62,678 nt of DNA. It comes from Bacteroidales bacterium (GTDB lineage: Bacteria; Bacteroidota; Bacteroidia; Bacteroidales; UBA932). The notes below the pieces were generated by a model. That model worked only from the letters and a program-made list of their open reading frames with translations. It was not told where the DNA came from and did not search any database. The first letter of the stretch is position 1; every line of letters starts with the position of its first letter. The position numbers were made by a program, and so were the translations under genes. This document shows, one piece after another, positions 41,944 to 51,266 of the stretch. The DNA lies in assembly GCA_017548445.1 (NCBI GenBank), contig JAFYZZ010000003.1:1-62678 (forward strand), in the 5' to 3' direction.

Positions 41944-44549
41944 GAAATCACGTGGATGTCCTGTTGCGGGAACGGTATCTGGATGCCGTTCTTGGTCAGC
42001 GCGTTGTAGATGACCTCCTTGGCGCGGTCCACGTAGCCGATGCGCTCGGGCACCAGCACGAACTGCTTCACCGCAATCTCCACGGCGCTCTCTCCGAAGT
42101 CGTTGAACACCACGTAGATACCCTTCTTCGGGTCCACGATGTCACGGCCGTAGGCGTCTTTTGTCCGCAGCACCTGCAGCTCCTCTTCCAGGATCTCGCG
42201 CACCCGCTGCACGTCCGTGCCGTAGGGCACGCCCACGGACAGCTTGACGAATTCATAGGAACTGCCGCGCGTTAGGTTCGTGAAGTTCTTCGCGAAGAGC
42301 GTGGCGTTCAGGAAAGACATCGTGGAGCCGTTGATGGTCTCGATCTGGGTGCTCTGGTAGTTGATGGAGGTCACGCGGCCGCGCACCCCGTCGCACTCGA
42401 TCCAGTCGCCCACGCGCAGGCGGCCTGACATCAGCTGGATGCCGTAGATGAAATTGTTCAGCACGTCCTTCATAGCGAGACCGATACCGGCCGACAGACC
42501 GCCGGCCACCAGCGACAGCGACCCGGTGGGGATCTTCAGCATCACCACCACGATCACGATATAGATGAACCACACCACGATGCTCACGATGCTGTTGCCC
42601 AGGGAGAGGTTGATCTCGTTGCTGCGCACCACCCGGCGCCCGTTCTTGCGCAGGAAGGCCTTGTAACTGAGGTCCAGGTAAATGCTCCTCGCCACATAGC
42701 TGATGTACCTGAACACGTAGAACAGGCACAGCACCATCACGATGCGGTAGAAGGAAATCTTGAGCACCTCGGTGCCGTCGGCGCGGATGATGTTGACGAA
42801 CGGCGTGGTAAAGAAACCCTGATACAGGTCGGAGAAATCGAAGACGTTCAGTGCCATCCTGATGCAGAACGGCACGGACATCAGGGAAAGGACCGGGATG
42901 AGCAGCATCCGGACCAGGTCGTAGAACCAGGTGGCCGGGAGCAGGAGCTTGTCGCGCTCGGGACCGGTCACGTAATTGACCGACTTGCGGTACTGCTCGA
43001 CGCGGCGGGCCATCCGGTTCTCCTTGTAGTAGTTCAGCTGGTTATAGATGGCCACCAGCGTCTCGATGCAGGCCAACTGGAAGAACCACCAGAGCAACCC
43101 CAGCAACGCCATAAAGATATAACCCAGGCAGGCCGTCAGGAGCGATATAGCAATCACGGCCAGCGAAATCCAGCCGATCACCCGGTCGCTCTGCTTCAGG
43201 CCGGGCCCGACCCGCAGGCAGACCAACAGCTGCCATACCAGGAAGACCAGCAGCACCGGCGGGAAGACGATGTTCATCATCAGGTTGGGCATAAAGACCA
43301 TCCTGAAGCCGAAAACCAGCAGTGCCAGGCCCATCATCGGCAGATACATCCGCAGACCGCGGCCCAGTTGGAGGGGCTCCAGGCGGAGCAGCAGCGACAG
43401 CAGGATGGCGGCCACCAGCCAGGAATAGATGAGAACCAGGGAGGTGGACGCCTGCGCGACATAGCTGCCGCCCGGGTTGAGCATCATCAACAGGGCGAAG
43501 ATCACGATACCCAGCAGCAGGGAGAGCGTCAGCCGCCGCTGCTTGTAGCCCACCGTGCGCAGGTTCCTGAAAAACTTGGGCAGCAGGGCCAGGATACCCG
43601 CGGCGGCAGCCACGCCGACCATCAGCACCAGCACGAAGAGCAGGATGAACGAAAGGAACACGCGCCCGCCCCACTGGCTGTCCTCCATATGCTCCTCCCC
43701 TTCCTCGTGCACGTGCCGGGTGACGGCATAACGGTCCTCCATTCCGGAAACGGCCTGTTTCCACTGCTGCCTGAAATCCTTCAGGATGGTGCCATAGGCG
43801 GTCTGCCCCTCGAAGAAAATCTGGTTCTGCAGGATCCTGTAGCGTTTCTGGGCATAGTCGTAGGACTCCTTGAGCCGCAGATAGACATTCTTGTAATGCA
43901 GGCTGTCCTCGATGATATAATCCTTGTTGGCGGAATACATCTTCAGGAGGGTGGTAGCGAAAAAGATGCAGGAGTCGCGCTCCAGCTGACAGGCATCGTC
44001 CAGCGTGAAGGCTTCGTCTATCAGTTCCTCCGCTTCTTCGCTGGAGAGGCCGAGCCGCTGCTCCAGCTCCAAAATGCTGAGCTGGAGACTGTCGTTATGG
44101 TAACGCAGGCTGTCGGGCAGGTCTTCGATTTCCTGGAGTTGCGGCGGGAGGCGCCGCAGAGACTCGATCAGGCGGGAATAACGGTCGATCTCGATGTCCA
44201 GCTGGCTCACGATCTGCTCGAAGGGCATCCGGTTGCGGTTGAAGTCTTCATACTCTTCGGTCACGGATTCCAGTGCATACGTCAGGTCGAAGGTGTATTC
44301 CTGCTTCTGGGAATAGAGCACCAGCGCCAGCTCGTTGCATTTCTTCATTATGGAGATCATCTGGTCGTGCTGACGGCCGTGCTGCACGGCGAGTCGCCCC
44401 TGCGAAGTGAAAATCTTCTCGTATTCCTGTTCCAGTTCTCCCCGCAGCGCGTGCAGGGTGGAGGCGAGGTTCCGCTCGTTGAGCACGGCGGAAAGCGGCA
44501 GCGTCAGCAGGAACACGGCGAGCAGGGCGGCAAACCTTTTCTTTTTCAT
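41940..44549 (-). CDS. MscS-family mechanosensitive channel protein, large form
   Basis: About 869 residues. It has a signal peptide (FAALLAVFLLTLPLSA), a long periplasmic coiled-coil region (to about residue 290), about ten membrane segments, then the MscS pore and beta domain near the C-terminus (SAGIGLAMKDVLNNFIYGIQ, GDWIECDGVRGRV, VPYGTDVQRVREIL). This MscK-like layout releases solutes on osmotic downshift. MKKKRFAALLA is taken as start because the -7 box at 44580-44587 excludes an upstream ATG. Its end overlaps the convergent HTCS stop by 4 nt. Confidence 0.9.
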   Translation of the reverse strand: MKKKRFAALLAVFLLTLPLSAVLNERNLASTLHALRGELEQEYEKIFTSQGRLAVQHGRQHDQMISIMKKCNELALVLYSQKQEYTFDLTYALESVTEEYEDFNRNRMPFEQIVSQLDIEIDRYSRLIESLRRLPPQLQEIEDLPDSLRYHNDSLQLSILELEQRLGLSSEEAEELIDEAFTLDDACQLERDSCIFFATTLLKMYSANKDYIIEDSLHYKNVYLRLKESYDYAQKRYRILQNQIFFEGQTAYGTILKDFRQQWKQAVSGMEDRYAVTRHVHEEGEEHMEDSQWGGRVFLSFILLFVLVLMVGVAAAAGILALLPKFFRNLRTVGYKQRRLTLSLLLGIVIFALLMMLNPGGSYVAQASTSLVLIYSWLVAAILLSLLLRLEPLQLGRGLRMYLPMMGLALLVFGFRMVFMPNLMMNIVFPPVLLVFLVWQLLVCLRVGPGLKQSDRVIGWISLAVIAISLLTACLGYIFMALLGLLWWFFQLACIETLVAIYNQLNYYKENRMARRVEQYRKSVNYVTGPERDKLLLPATWFYDLVRMLLIPVLSLMSVPFCIRMALNVFDFSDLYQGFFTTPFVNIIRADGTEVLKISFYRIVMVLCLFYVFRYISYVARSIYLDLSYKAFLRKNGRRVVRSNEINLSLGNSIVSIVVWFIYIVIVVVMLKIPTGSLSLVAGGLSAGIGLAMKDVLNNFIYGIQLMSGRLRVGDWIECDGVRGRVTSINYQSTQIETINGSTMSFLNATLFAKNFTNLTRGSSYEFVKLSVGVPYGTDVQRVREILEEELQVLRTKDAYGRDIVDPKKGIYVVFNDFGESAVEIAVKQFVLVPERIGYVDRAKEVIYNALTKNGIQIPFPQQDIHVIS

Positions 44550-44579
44550 CTTTTTTCCGTTAAGATTTTCTCGTATCGG

Positions 44580-44587
44580 CAAATTTA
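44580..44587 (-). promoter_or_regulatory. -7 box of the MscS-like gene
   Basis: CAAATTTA reads leftward as TAAATTTG, 30 nt before the chosen ATG. Confidence 0.5.
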
Positions 44588-44617
44588 ACTAAATTCGCTT
44601 GAAAACCGTTATACCAT

Positions 44618-46537
44618 ATGAATATCTTGACTTTGCTTCTCGCGCTCGCTCCGGTCCTGGCCGGTCCCGATGCGCGTCTCGAGGTCCGCATCGACGACAG
44701 CACGGACCAGCTCCGTTACAGCATCGCCTACGACGGGAAGGTCCTGCTTGAACCTTCCCTGCTCGGCCTCGCGACCAACGACGCCGACTATACGAAACTC
44801 AGCGTCGAGTCCGTGGACACCGAAGAAGTCCGCGACAGCTACGTGCTCGACCGCATCAAGGCCTCCCGGATCGACCACGCCGCCGTGCGCGCCGTGCTGC
44901 ACTGCAAGAACCCCGCCGGACGCCCCCTGGACATCGAATGGCACCTCACCGCCAACGACGCCGCCTTCCGCTACCTCATCCCGCGCGACACGGAAACCGG
45001 CAGCGTCCGGGTGCTGCGCGAGACGAGCGCCTTCCGTTTCCCGGAGGGCACGCGCACCTGGCTCACCCCGCAGAGCCACGCGATGATCGGCTGGAAGCGC
45101 AGCAAGCCCAGCTATGAAGAAATGTATACCCTGGACGCCCCGATGGACGTCCGCTCGCAATACGGTCACGGCTACACCTTCCCCTGCCTCTTCCGCGTGG
45201 AAGATGCGGGCTGGGTGCTGGTCAGCGAAACGGGCGTGGACAGCCGCTACTGCGGCTCGCACCTGAGCGACTGGGACGCCGCGGAAGGCTATTCCATCGC
45301 CTTCCCGATGCCGGAGGAGAACAACGGCAACGGCACCGTGGAGCCCGCCTTCGCCCTGCCGGGCGCCACGCCCTGGCGTACGCTCACCGTCGGGGCGGAC
45401 CTCGCCCCCATCGCCGAGACCACCATCGCCTTCGACGTGGTGGAACCGCGCTACCCCGCCACGCACGGCTACCGCTACGGCAAGAGCACCTGGAGCTGGA
45501 TCGTCTGGCAGGACGCCAGTATGAACCACGACGACCAGGTGGCCTATATCGACCTCGCCGCCGAGATGGGCTTTCCCTACATCCTCATCGACGCCGGCTG
45601 GGACCAGGAATTCGGTCACGAGGGAATGGAGGAACTGGTCCGCTACGCCCGCAGCAAGGGTGTGGAGGTATTCCTCTGGTACTCTTCCAGCGGCTGGTGG
45701 AACGACATCGTGCAGAGCCCCGTGGACATTATGTGCGACCCGCTGCGGCGCAAGCCCGAGATGCGCTGGATGGAGAGCATCGGCGTCAAGGGCATCAAGG
45801 TGGACTTCTTCGGCGGCGACAAGCAGGAGACCTTCCGCCTCTATGAGCACATCCTCAGCGACGCCGACGACCACGGCCTGATGTGCATCTTCCACGGCGC
45901 CACCCTGCCCCGCGGCTGGGAACGGATGTACCCCAATTACGTGGGCAGCGAGGCGGTGCTCGCCTCCGAGAATATGGTCTTCGGGCAGAACCACTGCGAC
46001 CTGGAGGCCCAGAGCGCGTGCCTGCATCCCTTCATCCGCAACACGGTAGGTTCGATGGAGTTCGGCGGGGTGTTCCTCAACAAGCGCCTCAACCGCGCGA
46101 ACGGCGCCCCGGGCCGCGGCGGCCGCGTCTTCGGCACGCAGCGCCGGACCACCGACGCCGCCGAGCTGGCCATCGCCGTGCTGTACCAGAATCCCATCCA
46201 GAATTTCGCCATCACCCCGAACAACCTCACGGACGCCCCGGCGGAGGCGATGGTCTTCCTGCGGGAAGTGCCCACGACCTGGGACGAGACGCGCCTGATC
46301 GACGGCTTCCCCGGGAAGTACGTCGTGCTGGCCCGCCGCCACGGCCTTACCTGGTACGTGGCCGCCATCAATGCGGACGAGAAACCGCTCGCGCTGGACG
46401 TCCGCGCCGTGGAGGCACGCCTGGGCGGCACCGCCCGCGTGCTGTCCACCGGCAAGGGCGGCCTGCAGACCGGAGCGGCCGCGAAAAAACCGCTCGCCAT
46501 CCCGAAGGACGACGGAGCGGTCCTGATCATCCGCTGA
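44618..46537 (+). CDS. GH97 glycoside hydrolase, retaining type
   Basis: A 639-residue secreted enzyme (signal MNILTLLLALAPVLAG). The N-terminal beta-sandwich carries calcium-site residues. The TIM barrel shows WSWIVWQD, ILIDAGWD, VFLWYSSSGWW, GIKVDFFGGDKQ and NYVGSEAV, and a C-terminal beta domain follows. The aspartate of KVDFF (about D396) matches the nucleophile of retaining GH97 enzymes. This points to alpha-galactosidase-like rather than inverting SusB-type alpha-glucosidase activity. It lies at the edge of the polysaccharide locus; whether it belongs to the same regulon is not clear. Confidence 0.9.
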   Translation: MNILTLLLALAPVLAGPDARLEVRIDDSTDQLRYSIAYDGKVLLEPSLLGLATNDADYTKLSVESVDTEEVRDSYVLDRIKASRIDHAAVRAVLHCKNPAGRPLDIEWHLTANDAAFRYLIPRDTETGSVRVLRETSAFRFPEGTRTWLTPQSHAMIGWKRSKPSYEEMYTLDAPMDVRSQYGHGYTFPCLFRVEDAGWVLVSETGVDSRYCGSHLSDWDAAEGYSIAFPMPEENNGNGTVEPAFALPGATPWRTLTVGADLAPIAETTIAFDVVEPRYPATHGYRYGKSTWSWIVWQDASMNHDDQVAYIDLAAEMGFPYILIDAGWDQEFGHEGMEELVRYARSKGVEVFLWYSSSGWWNDIVQSPVDIMCDPLRRKPEMRWMESIGVKGIKVDFFGGDKQETFRLYEHILSDADDHGLMCIFHGATLPRGWERMYPNYVGSEAVLASENMVFGQNHCDLEAQSACLHPFIRNTVGSMEFGGVFLNKRLNRANGAPGRGGRVFGTQRRTTDAAELAIAVLYQNPIQNFAITPNNLTDAPAEAMVFLREVPTTWDETRLIDGFPGKYVVLARRHGLTWYVAAINADEKPLALDVRAVEARLGGTARVLSTGKGGLQTGAAAKKPLAIPKDDGAVLIIR

Positions 46538-46558
46538 GGCCGGGCAACCGGCAGAGCG

Positions 46559-47029
46559 TCACCTCCCGCCTTCCAGCCCCCTGTGCCAGAAGCGGGAGGT
46601 GATGTCTTCTCCGTGGTGGTAGAGCCGCTGGTTGGTCGTCGGCTCGTTCAGCGGGCCCAGTTCCCTGACATAAGGCCCTACCTTCACGTAATCGAAGGCG
46701 GCATAGATCTCCGGTTCCACCTCGGGACGGCCGGAATACACAGCCCTTTCCAGGCCCGGATGATGCACCCGCAGGTGCTCCGCGATCCGCAGCAGGGCCT
46801 CCTTGTCCTTCCCCTCACCCAGCAGCAGGAAGCAGTTGACGCCGAAATTGTCGGCGATCAGAGCGTCCACCACGGCCGGAGTCAGTTCCTCGCCGATATC
46901 CTGCTTGAGGAAAGGAGAGTGGCACCCGATACACGAACCCCGGCAGTTGGAGATTTCAACTGCCAGGGTTACTTTGTCCGGTATTTCCTCCAGGACGATG
47001 TCCGTGAGTTCCGGGACGTACTTAATCAT
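46559..47029 (-). CDS. nrdG: Anaerobic ribonucleotide reductase activating protein
   Basis: A 156-residue radical SAM activase that installs the glycyl radical in NrdD. The cluster motif CRGSCIGC (CxxxCxxC) is followed by HSPFLKQDIGEE and the glycine-containing LLLGEGKD. The start MIKYVPELTD is chosen; an upstream in-frame start would extend far into nrdD. It overlaps nrdD by 8 nt, the usual coupled arrangement. Confidence 0.93.
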   Translation of the reverse strand: MIKYVPELTDIVLEEIPDKVTLAVEISNCRGSCIGCHSPFLKQDIGEELTPAVVDALIADNFGVNCFLLLGEGKDKEALLRIAEHLRVHHPGLERAVYSGRPEVEPEIYAAFDYVKVGPYVRELGPLNEPTTNQRLYHHGEDITSRFWHRGLEGGR

Positions 47030-49217
47030 TCTTCGGCGCGTAGAAGCGGTGCTCCGCCTCGATCTGGCGCGGCTCCGCGAAGGACGACACCCGCTTGAGG
47101 TAGCCAATCACGCGCGTGAGGTAGTCGAGGTTCTCGCTGCCGCACTTCGGGCACTTCGTAAGCGTGTCCTTGCTGATGTAGCCGCATTCGTTGCACACCG
47201 TGTTGCGGCAGTTGAAGGTGAAGTAGTTGGTGCCGTAATGGGCCGCCGTGTTCAGCAGGCTCCGGTACTGCTCCTGGGTGAGGTGCTCGGCGATGTTCAT
47301 ATGCAGGGCCGAACCGCCGTCCAGGTACTTCACGAAGTCCTCGCCGTGCAGCTTGAACTTGTCGATCATCGACACGGTGTCGTCCTCGGGGTTGTAGAAG
47401 TAGGAGCTATAGAGGTTGTGCTTGTCGGACACGAAATAACCGTCCTTCTTGTCCCACTTGTAGTTCTTGGCGGCCAGGTTCTCCGCCGGCACGAACTCGG
47501 TGTTGAACATCGCATCCTTCGTGCGGTCCTTGCGGTTGGCGATGTTGATGGTCTCGAGGATGGTGTTCACGAACTCGCCGTACTCCGGATTCGGGGAGAC
47601 CCGCAGGCCCAGGAACTCGGCCGCCTCCGTGAGGCCGTTCACGCCCACGGTCAGGTACTGCTTCTTCATATCGATGAAGCCCGCCTTGTACACGTCCAGC
47701 ATATCCGCCTTCAGGAAGTCCTTGATGATCTCGTTGAAGGCGATCTGGTACTTGTGCACCCGCTCGGTCATCTCGCGGATGTCCTTGTCGATGTAGTTGT
47801 TGTACAGGTCTTCCTTGTCGTAGAACTGCGACACCGGGTTCAGCGGCTTGCCGGCCTCCAGGTTCACGCCGCGCCGCTCCAGGAAATAGCGGCGGACGGA
47901 GTCCTGGATCAGGCGGTTCAGGTTGATGGTCATCACGGACTTGGAGCCGGTGGCCACGGAGGCCGTGCCCATCGAGTACTGGTGGGTGGTGTGGTTGTGG
48001 CCGTCGTCTTCCAGGTCGGTGAGGCTGTTGCGCAGGCGGCAGCAGCTCGACAGGGAGTCGGGGCTGTTGGAGATGTAGCAGAAGAAGCTGTGGCCCTTGG
48101 CCCACATCTCGGCCGTGAAGTCGGCGTATTCCTTGTCCATATAGTCGTCGCCGCCGTCGGTCAGCAGGGCCATCGTCTCCACCGGGAAGGTAAGGATGTA
48201 GTGGTTGCGCTCCTCGTTGAACCAGTTCATAAAATGCTTCTGCAGCCAGCTGAGCGTCTCCCACTTCGGCGCGGTGCCGTCCGGGAAGCGGAAGTCCCCG
48301 AACACGCCCTCGAAGTAAGGCTTGTCGAAGTAGCCGATGTTCCAGAACACCGTCTGGTAGCCGCGGTTGCCCGCCGGCATATTCATCGAGTGCACCACCT
48401 GCTGGAAGTAGTTGTCGATGACCTTCACCAGGGTGCGGCGCTTGGCGTTGAATTCCACCACGTCCTCCAGATGGTCCAGGTAGTCGTCGCCGTAATCCTT
48501 GCGGATGAAATAGTCCAGGTACATCAGGAACTCGGGGGTGGCCACGGCGCCCATAAACTGGGACGAAACCGAATACACGAGGTTGATGAACTCGCCGCAG
48601 AAGGACTTGAGGTCGGTGGGGGCGATCGATACGCCGCCCAGCTCCTTCAGGCCGCTCACGAGGAAAGGATACATCGTGATGGCCACGCAGTACGGGAAGC
48701 CCGGGGTGCCGCTCTCGTCGTGCTTGTACAGGACGTGAGACTCCAGGTCCTTGATGTACTGGTCCGCGAGGGCGCGGCCGTACAGGGCCTTGATCTTGTC
48801 CTGCATAATGTAGCGGTTCTGCTTGATGTTGTTCTCCTTGTAGAGCTCGTTGCCCAGGGTCACGATGTTCTTGCGCGTGACGTTGGCGTTGGCGTCGAAT
48901 TTGGAACCCGTGGCGGCGTTGGACGCCTTGATGTAGTCCTTGATGAAGTCCCTCTTCTTGCGGAGGTCCAGGTCCGCGTCGAACTTCTCGATATAGGCAA
49001 GCGCCACGCGCTTGTTGACCGACATCAGCGACTCCTCCACCTGACGGCGGATTTCAGCGCTGGTTATGCCTTCGTAAACATACAGGTTGTTGATGATCGA
49101 GACGACTATCGCATCCTCGCAATACTCCCCCGCCGTCTTGTATGCCTCGTGGATGCCACGGGCAAGTTTGGCCTTGTCGAACTCTTCAAAAGAGCCGTTG
49201 GTTTTACGTACGTCCAT
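47022..49217 (-). CDS. nrdD: Anaerobic ribonucleoside-triphosphate reductase
   Basis: A 731-residue class III reductase making deoxyribonucleotides without oxygen. It has an N-terminal ATP-cone (VRKTNGSFEEFDKAKLA), a catalytic barrel with SSCCRLRN, a zinc site of paired CxxC motifs (CNECGYIS, CPKCGSE), and the C-terminal glycyl-radical segment TRVIGYL. It indicates an obligate or facultative anaerobe. Cotranscribed with nrdG from a -7 box at 49279-49286. Confidence 0.97.
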   Translation of the reverse strand: MDVRKTNGSFEEFDKAKLARGIHEAYKTAGEYCEDAIVVSIINNLYVYEGITSAEIRRQVEESLMSVNKRVALAYIEKFDADLDLRKKRDFIKDYIKASNAATGSKFDANANVTRKNIVTLGNELYKENNIKQNRYIMQDKIKALYGRALADQYIKDLESHVLYKHDESGTPGFPYCVAITMYPFLVSGLKELGGVSIAPTDLKSFCGEFINLVYSVSSQFMGAVATPEFLMYLDYFIRKDYGDDYLDHLEDVVEFNAKRRTLVKVIDNYFQQVVHSMNMPAGNRGYQTVFWNIGYFDKPYFEGVFGDFRFPDGTAPKWETLSWLQKHFMNWFNEERNHYILTFPVETMALLTDGGDDYMDKEYADFTAEMWAKGHSFFCYISNSPDSLSSCCRLRNSLTDLEDDGHNHTTHQYSMGTASVATGSKSVMTINLNRLIQDSVRRYFLERRGVNLEAGKPLNPVSQFYDKEDLYNNYIDKDIREMTERVHKYQIAFNEIIKDFLKADMLDVYKAGFIDMKKQYLTVGVNGLTEAAEFLGLRVSPNPEYGEFVNTILETINIANRKDRTKDAMFNTEFVPAENLAAKNYKWDKKDGYFVSDKHNLYSSYFYNPEDDTVSMIDKFKLHGEDFVKYLDGGSALHMNIAEHLTQEQYRSLLNTAAHYGTNYFTFNCRNTVCNECGYISKDTLTKCPKCGSENLDYLTRVIGYLKRVSSFAEPRQIEAEHRFYAPKND

Positions 49218-49278
49218 TTATATATTTTGCTTTTGATTCCTGTGGTCCGGAAGGCTGGTCAGCCTGTAATCCGGATGA

Positions 49279-49286
49279 CAAATTTA
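49279..49286 (-). promoter_or_regulatory. -7 box of nrdDG
   Basis: CAAATTTA reads leftward as TAAATTTG, about 60 nt before the nrdD start. Confidence 0.5.
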
Positions 49287-49294
49287 GCCCTTAT

Positions 49295-49313
49295 CCCCGG
49301 CAAAAAACCGGGG
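49295..49313 (-). terminator. Weak hairpin after the fucP-like gene
   Basis: CCCCGG / CCGGGG stem with a 7-nt loop, 3 nt past the stop. No T-run follows, so termination is uncertain. Confidence 0.4.
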
Positions 49314-49315
49314 CG

Positions 49316-50581
49316 TCAGCCGATTTTTTCAACAGAGTTATTAACAACATACCAGGCGTACGCCAGGACCACGCAGAAGCAGCCCAGCGGGACCAGATAG
49401 GAGGTGTTCACGCCGAAGAGATCCGATATCTTTCCCTGCAGCGGCGTAAGCAGCGCACCGCCCAGGATCGCCATAATCAGGCCGCTCGCACCGATCTTCG
49501 CATCATCCCCCACGCCGCCCAGCGCGATGCCGTAGATGGTCGGGAACATCAGGCTCATAAAGAAGCTCACGGCGATGAGCGCGATCACGCACGGCCAGCC
49601 CGTACCCTTGCACAGCACGACCAGCAGGCAGAGCACGATGTCCGCCGCGGCCGACCAGGCCAGCAGCTTCGAAGGGCGCACCCACTTCATCAGCCAGGTG
49701 AACAGGAAACGCGCCGCGCTGAAGCAGATGATGGACGCCAGGTAAACCGTCGCGGCCTTCGCCTCCAGGATGCCGAGCTCCTGCATCACCAGACGGATGG
49801 TGAAGCTCCACACGCCGATCTGCGCCCCCACATAGAAGAACTGGGCCACCACGCCCCATACGTAAGGCCGGTTGGAAAGCAGCCGCTTGAAGGCCGCCTT
49901 CAGCCCGCCTTCCGAACCGCCGTCGCGCCCCTCGGGCATCTTCACGAGCAGCATCACCACCATAATGGCCAGCAGCACGAAGCCCAGCGTCATATAGGTG
50001 CCGGTCACCGCGCCCAGCTCGTGGGCCTGCAGGGCCTCCAGGCGCTCCGGACTCATCGCCGCACGCTCCGCGGCCGAGGCGGAAGACAGCTCGCCCAGGA
50101 TGAAATACTGGCTCAGGAGGATGCCGGTGATGGACCCCAGCGGGTTGAAGGACTGGGCGATGTTGAGCCGGCGCGTGGCCGTCTCGGGCGCACCCATACT
50201 TAGGATATACGGATTCGCCGTCGTCTCCAGGATGGAGCATCCGCCCGCCAGGATGTAGATGGCGGCCAGGTAGAAGCCGTACGACGCCACCTTGGATGCC
50301 GGGAAGAAAAGGATGGCTCCGGCGGCGTACAGTGCCAGGCCCAGGATCACGCCGCTCTTGTAGGAGTACTTGCGGATGTAGAGCGCGGCGGGCAGCGCGA
50401 AGCAGAAATACGAGCCGTAGAAGGCGAACTGGATGAGAGACGTCTGCGTGTCGGTCATCGACATAATGCGCTTGAAGGCGCTGAGCAGGGTGTCCGTCAT
50501 ATTGTTGGCGATGCCCCAGAGCAGGAACAGCACCGTCACCAGGCAGAACGGCAGCAGATACTTTTTCTCGATGGTTTTCAT
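49316..50581 (-). CDS. FucP-like MFS sugar:proton symporter
   Basis: A 421-residue inner-membrane transporter with twelve predicted helices. The FucP/GluP group is indicated by LLWGIANNMTDTLL, QFAFYGSYFCFALPA and the central ETTANPYILSMG with RRLNIAQSFNPLGS. Such permeases import L-fucose, glucose/galactose or related hexoses with protons. The sugar here cannot be told. It starts at ATG close after a near -7 box (TATATTTA, 50601-50608). Confidence 0.85.
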   Translation of the reverse strand: MKTIEKKYLLPFCLVTVLFLLWGIANNMTDTLLSAFKRIMSMTDTQTSLIQFAFYGSYFCFALPAALYIRKYSYKSGVILGLALYAAGAILFFPASKVASYGFYLAAIYILAGGCSILETTANPYILSMGAPETATRRLNIAQSFNPLGSITGILLSQYFILGELSSASAAERAAMSPERLEALQAHELGAVTGTYMTLGFVLLAIMVVMLLVKMPEGRDGGSEGGLKAAFKRLLSNRPYVWGVVAQFFYVGAQIGVWSFTIRLVMQELGILEAKAATVYLASIICFSAARFLFTWLMKWVRPSKLLAWSAAADIVLCLLVVLCKGTGWPCVIALIAVSFFMSLMFPTIYGIALGGVGDDAKIGASGLIMAILGGALLTPLQGKISDLFGVNTSYLVPLGCFCVVLAYAWYVVNNSVEKIG

Positions 50582-50609
50582 TGTGTGGTCTTAGTGACCA
50601 TAAATATAC

Positions 50610-50652
50610 GGAAAACTCCGGGAAAACGCAATAGGTTTTCCCGGAGTTTTCC
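50610..50652 (-). terminator. Perfect 17-bp hairpin between lipoprotein and fucP-like genes
   Basis: GGAAAACTCCGGGAAAA pairs exactly with TTTTCCCGGAGTTTTCC around a 9-nt loop, 15 nt after the lipoprotein stop. Likely terminator of that gene. Confidence 0.65.
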
Positions 50653-50666
50653 GCTGAAACCGCCTG

Positions 50667-51209
50667 TTATTCCGAACGGGAAAGAGCCAGGGTGCGCAGG
50701 CCTTCCGCCTGCGGGCTTACGACCAGCGAGTCGGCGTTCAGCCGCTCGATCCTGTATTGCAGGATACTGCCGTCGGAAGCCGTCAGGATCAGGTTTTCCT
50801 CATCCAGGCTCCAGTCGCGGAGCTCGGGACCGTCTTTTCCGACATACTTGGCGGAGCCGTCCTCTGCCAGCACCAGGCCCACTTCGTCCTCCCCGCTGCA
50901 GTCGCGCCAGATGCCCGGAACCAGGCGGTAGGAAGACGGCGCGGTGATGTTCAGCTGCAGGGCCCGCAGCGTTTCGCCGTCGGGCAGCACTTCATACGCG
51001 ACCCGCACGGCGTCGCCGGGCAGCACGCCCGGGACCAGCATCGGGTTGGTGCCCCGCGTGCTGACGACGCAGGTGTCGCCCGCGGGCGTCAGCAGGGATA
51101 TGCTGGCGATGGTGGTATCGATGACACGGCCTTCCACGGCCGGAATCTCCGGCTTGCAGGCCGCGAAGGCCAGCAGCGCGAAGGCGATGAGGATGAGGGC
51201 TCTTTTCAT
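50667..51209 (-). CDS. Small exported lipoprotein, unknown function
   Basis: A 180-residue lipoprotein: signal MKRALILIAFALLAFAAC with the lipobox at C18. The mature part has two beta-rich halves (VEGRVIDTTIASISLLT; YRLVPGIWRDCSGEDEVGL), the second reminiscent of lipocalin-like domains in Bacteroidales lipoproteins. No catalytic pattern is seen. A -7 box lies at 51229-51236. Confidence 0.6.
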   Translation of the reverse strand: MKRALILIAFALLAFAACKPEIPAVEGRVIDTTIASISLLTPAGDTCVVSTRGTNPMLVPGVLPGDAVRVAYEVLPDGETLRALQLNITAPSSYRLVPGIWRDCSGEDEVGLVLAEDGSAKYVGKDGPELRDWSLDEENLILTASDGSILQYRIERLNADSLVVSPQAEGLRTLALSRSE

Positions 51210-51228
51210 ATCGTCGTGATGGTTTTCG

Positions 51229-51236
51229 CAAATATA
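51229..51236 (-). promoter_or_regulatory. -7 box of the lipoprotein gene
   Basis: CAAATATA reads leftward as TATATTTG, 20 nt before the ATG. Confidence 0.5.
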
Positions 51237-51266
51237 ATCATTTTTTCTTCCGGTTGAGCCGTCCTC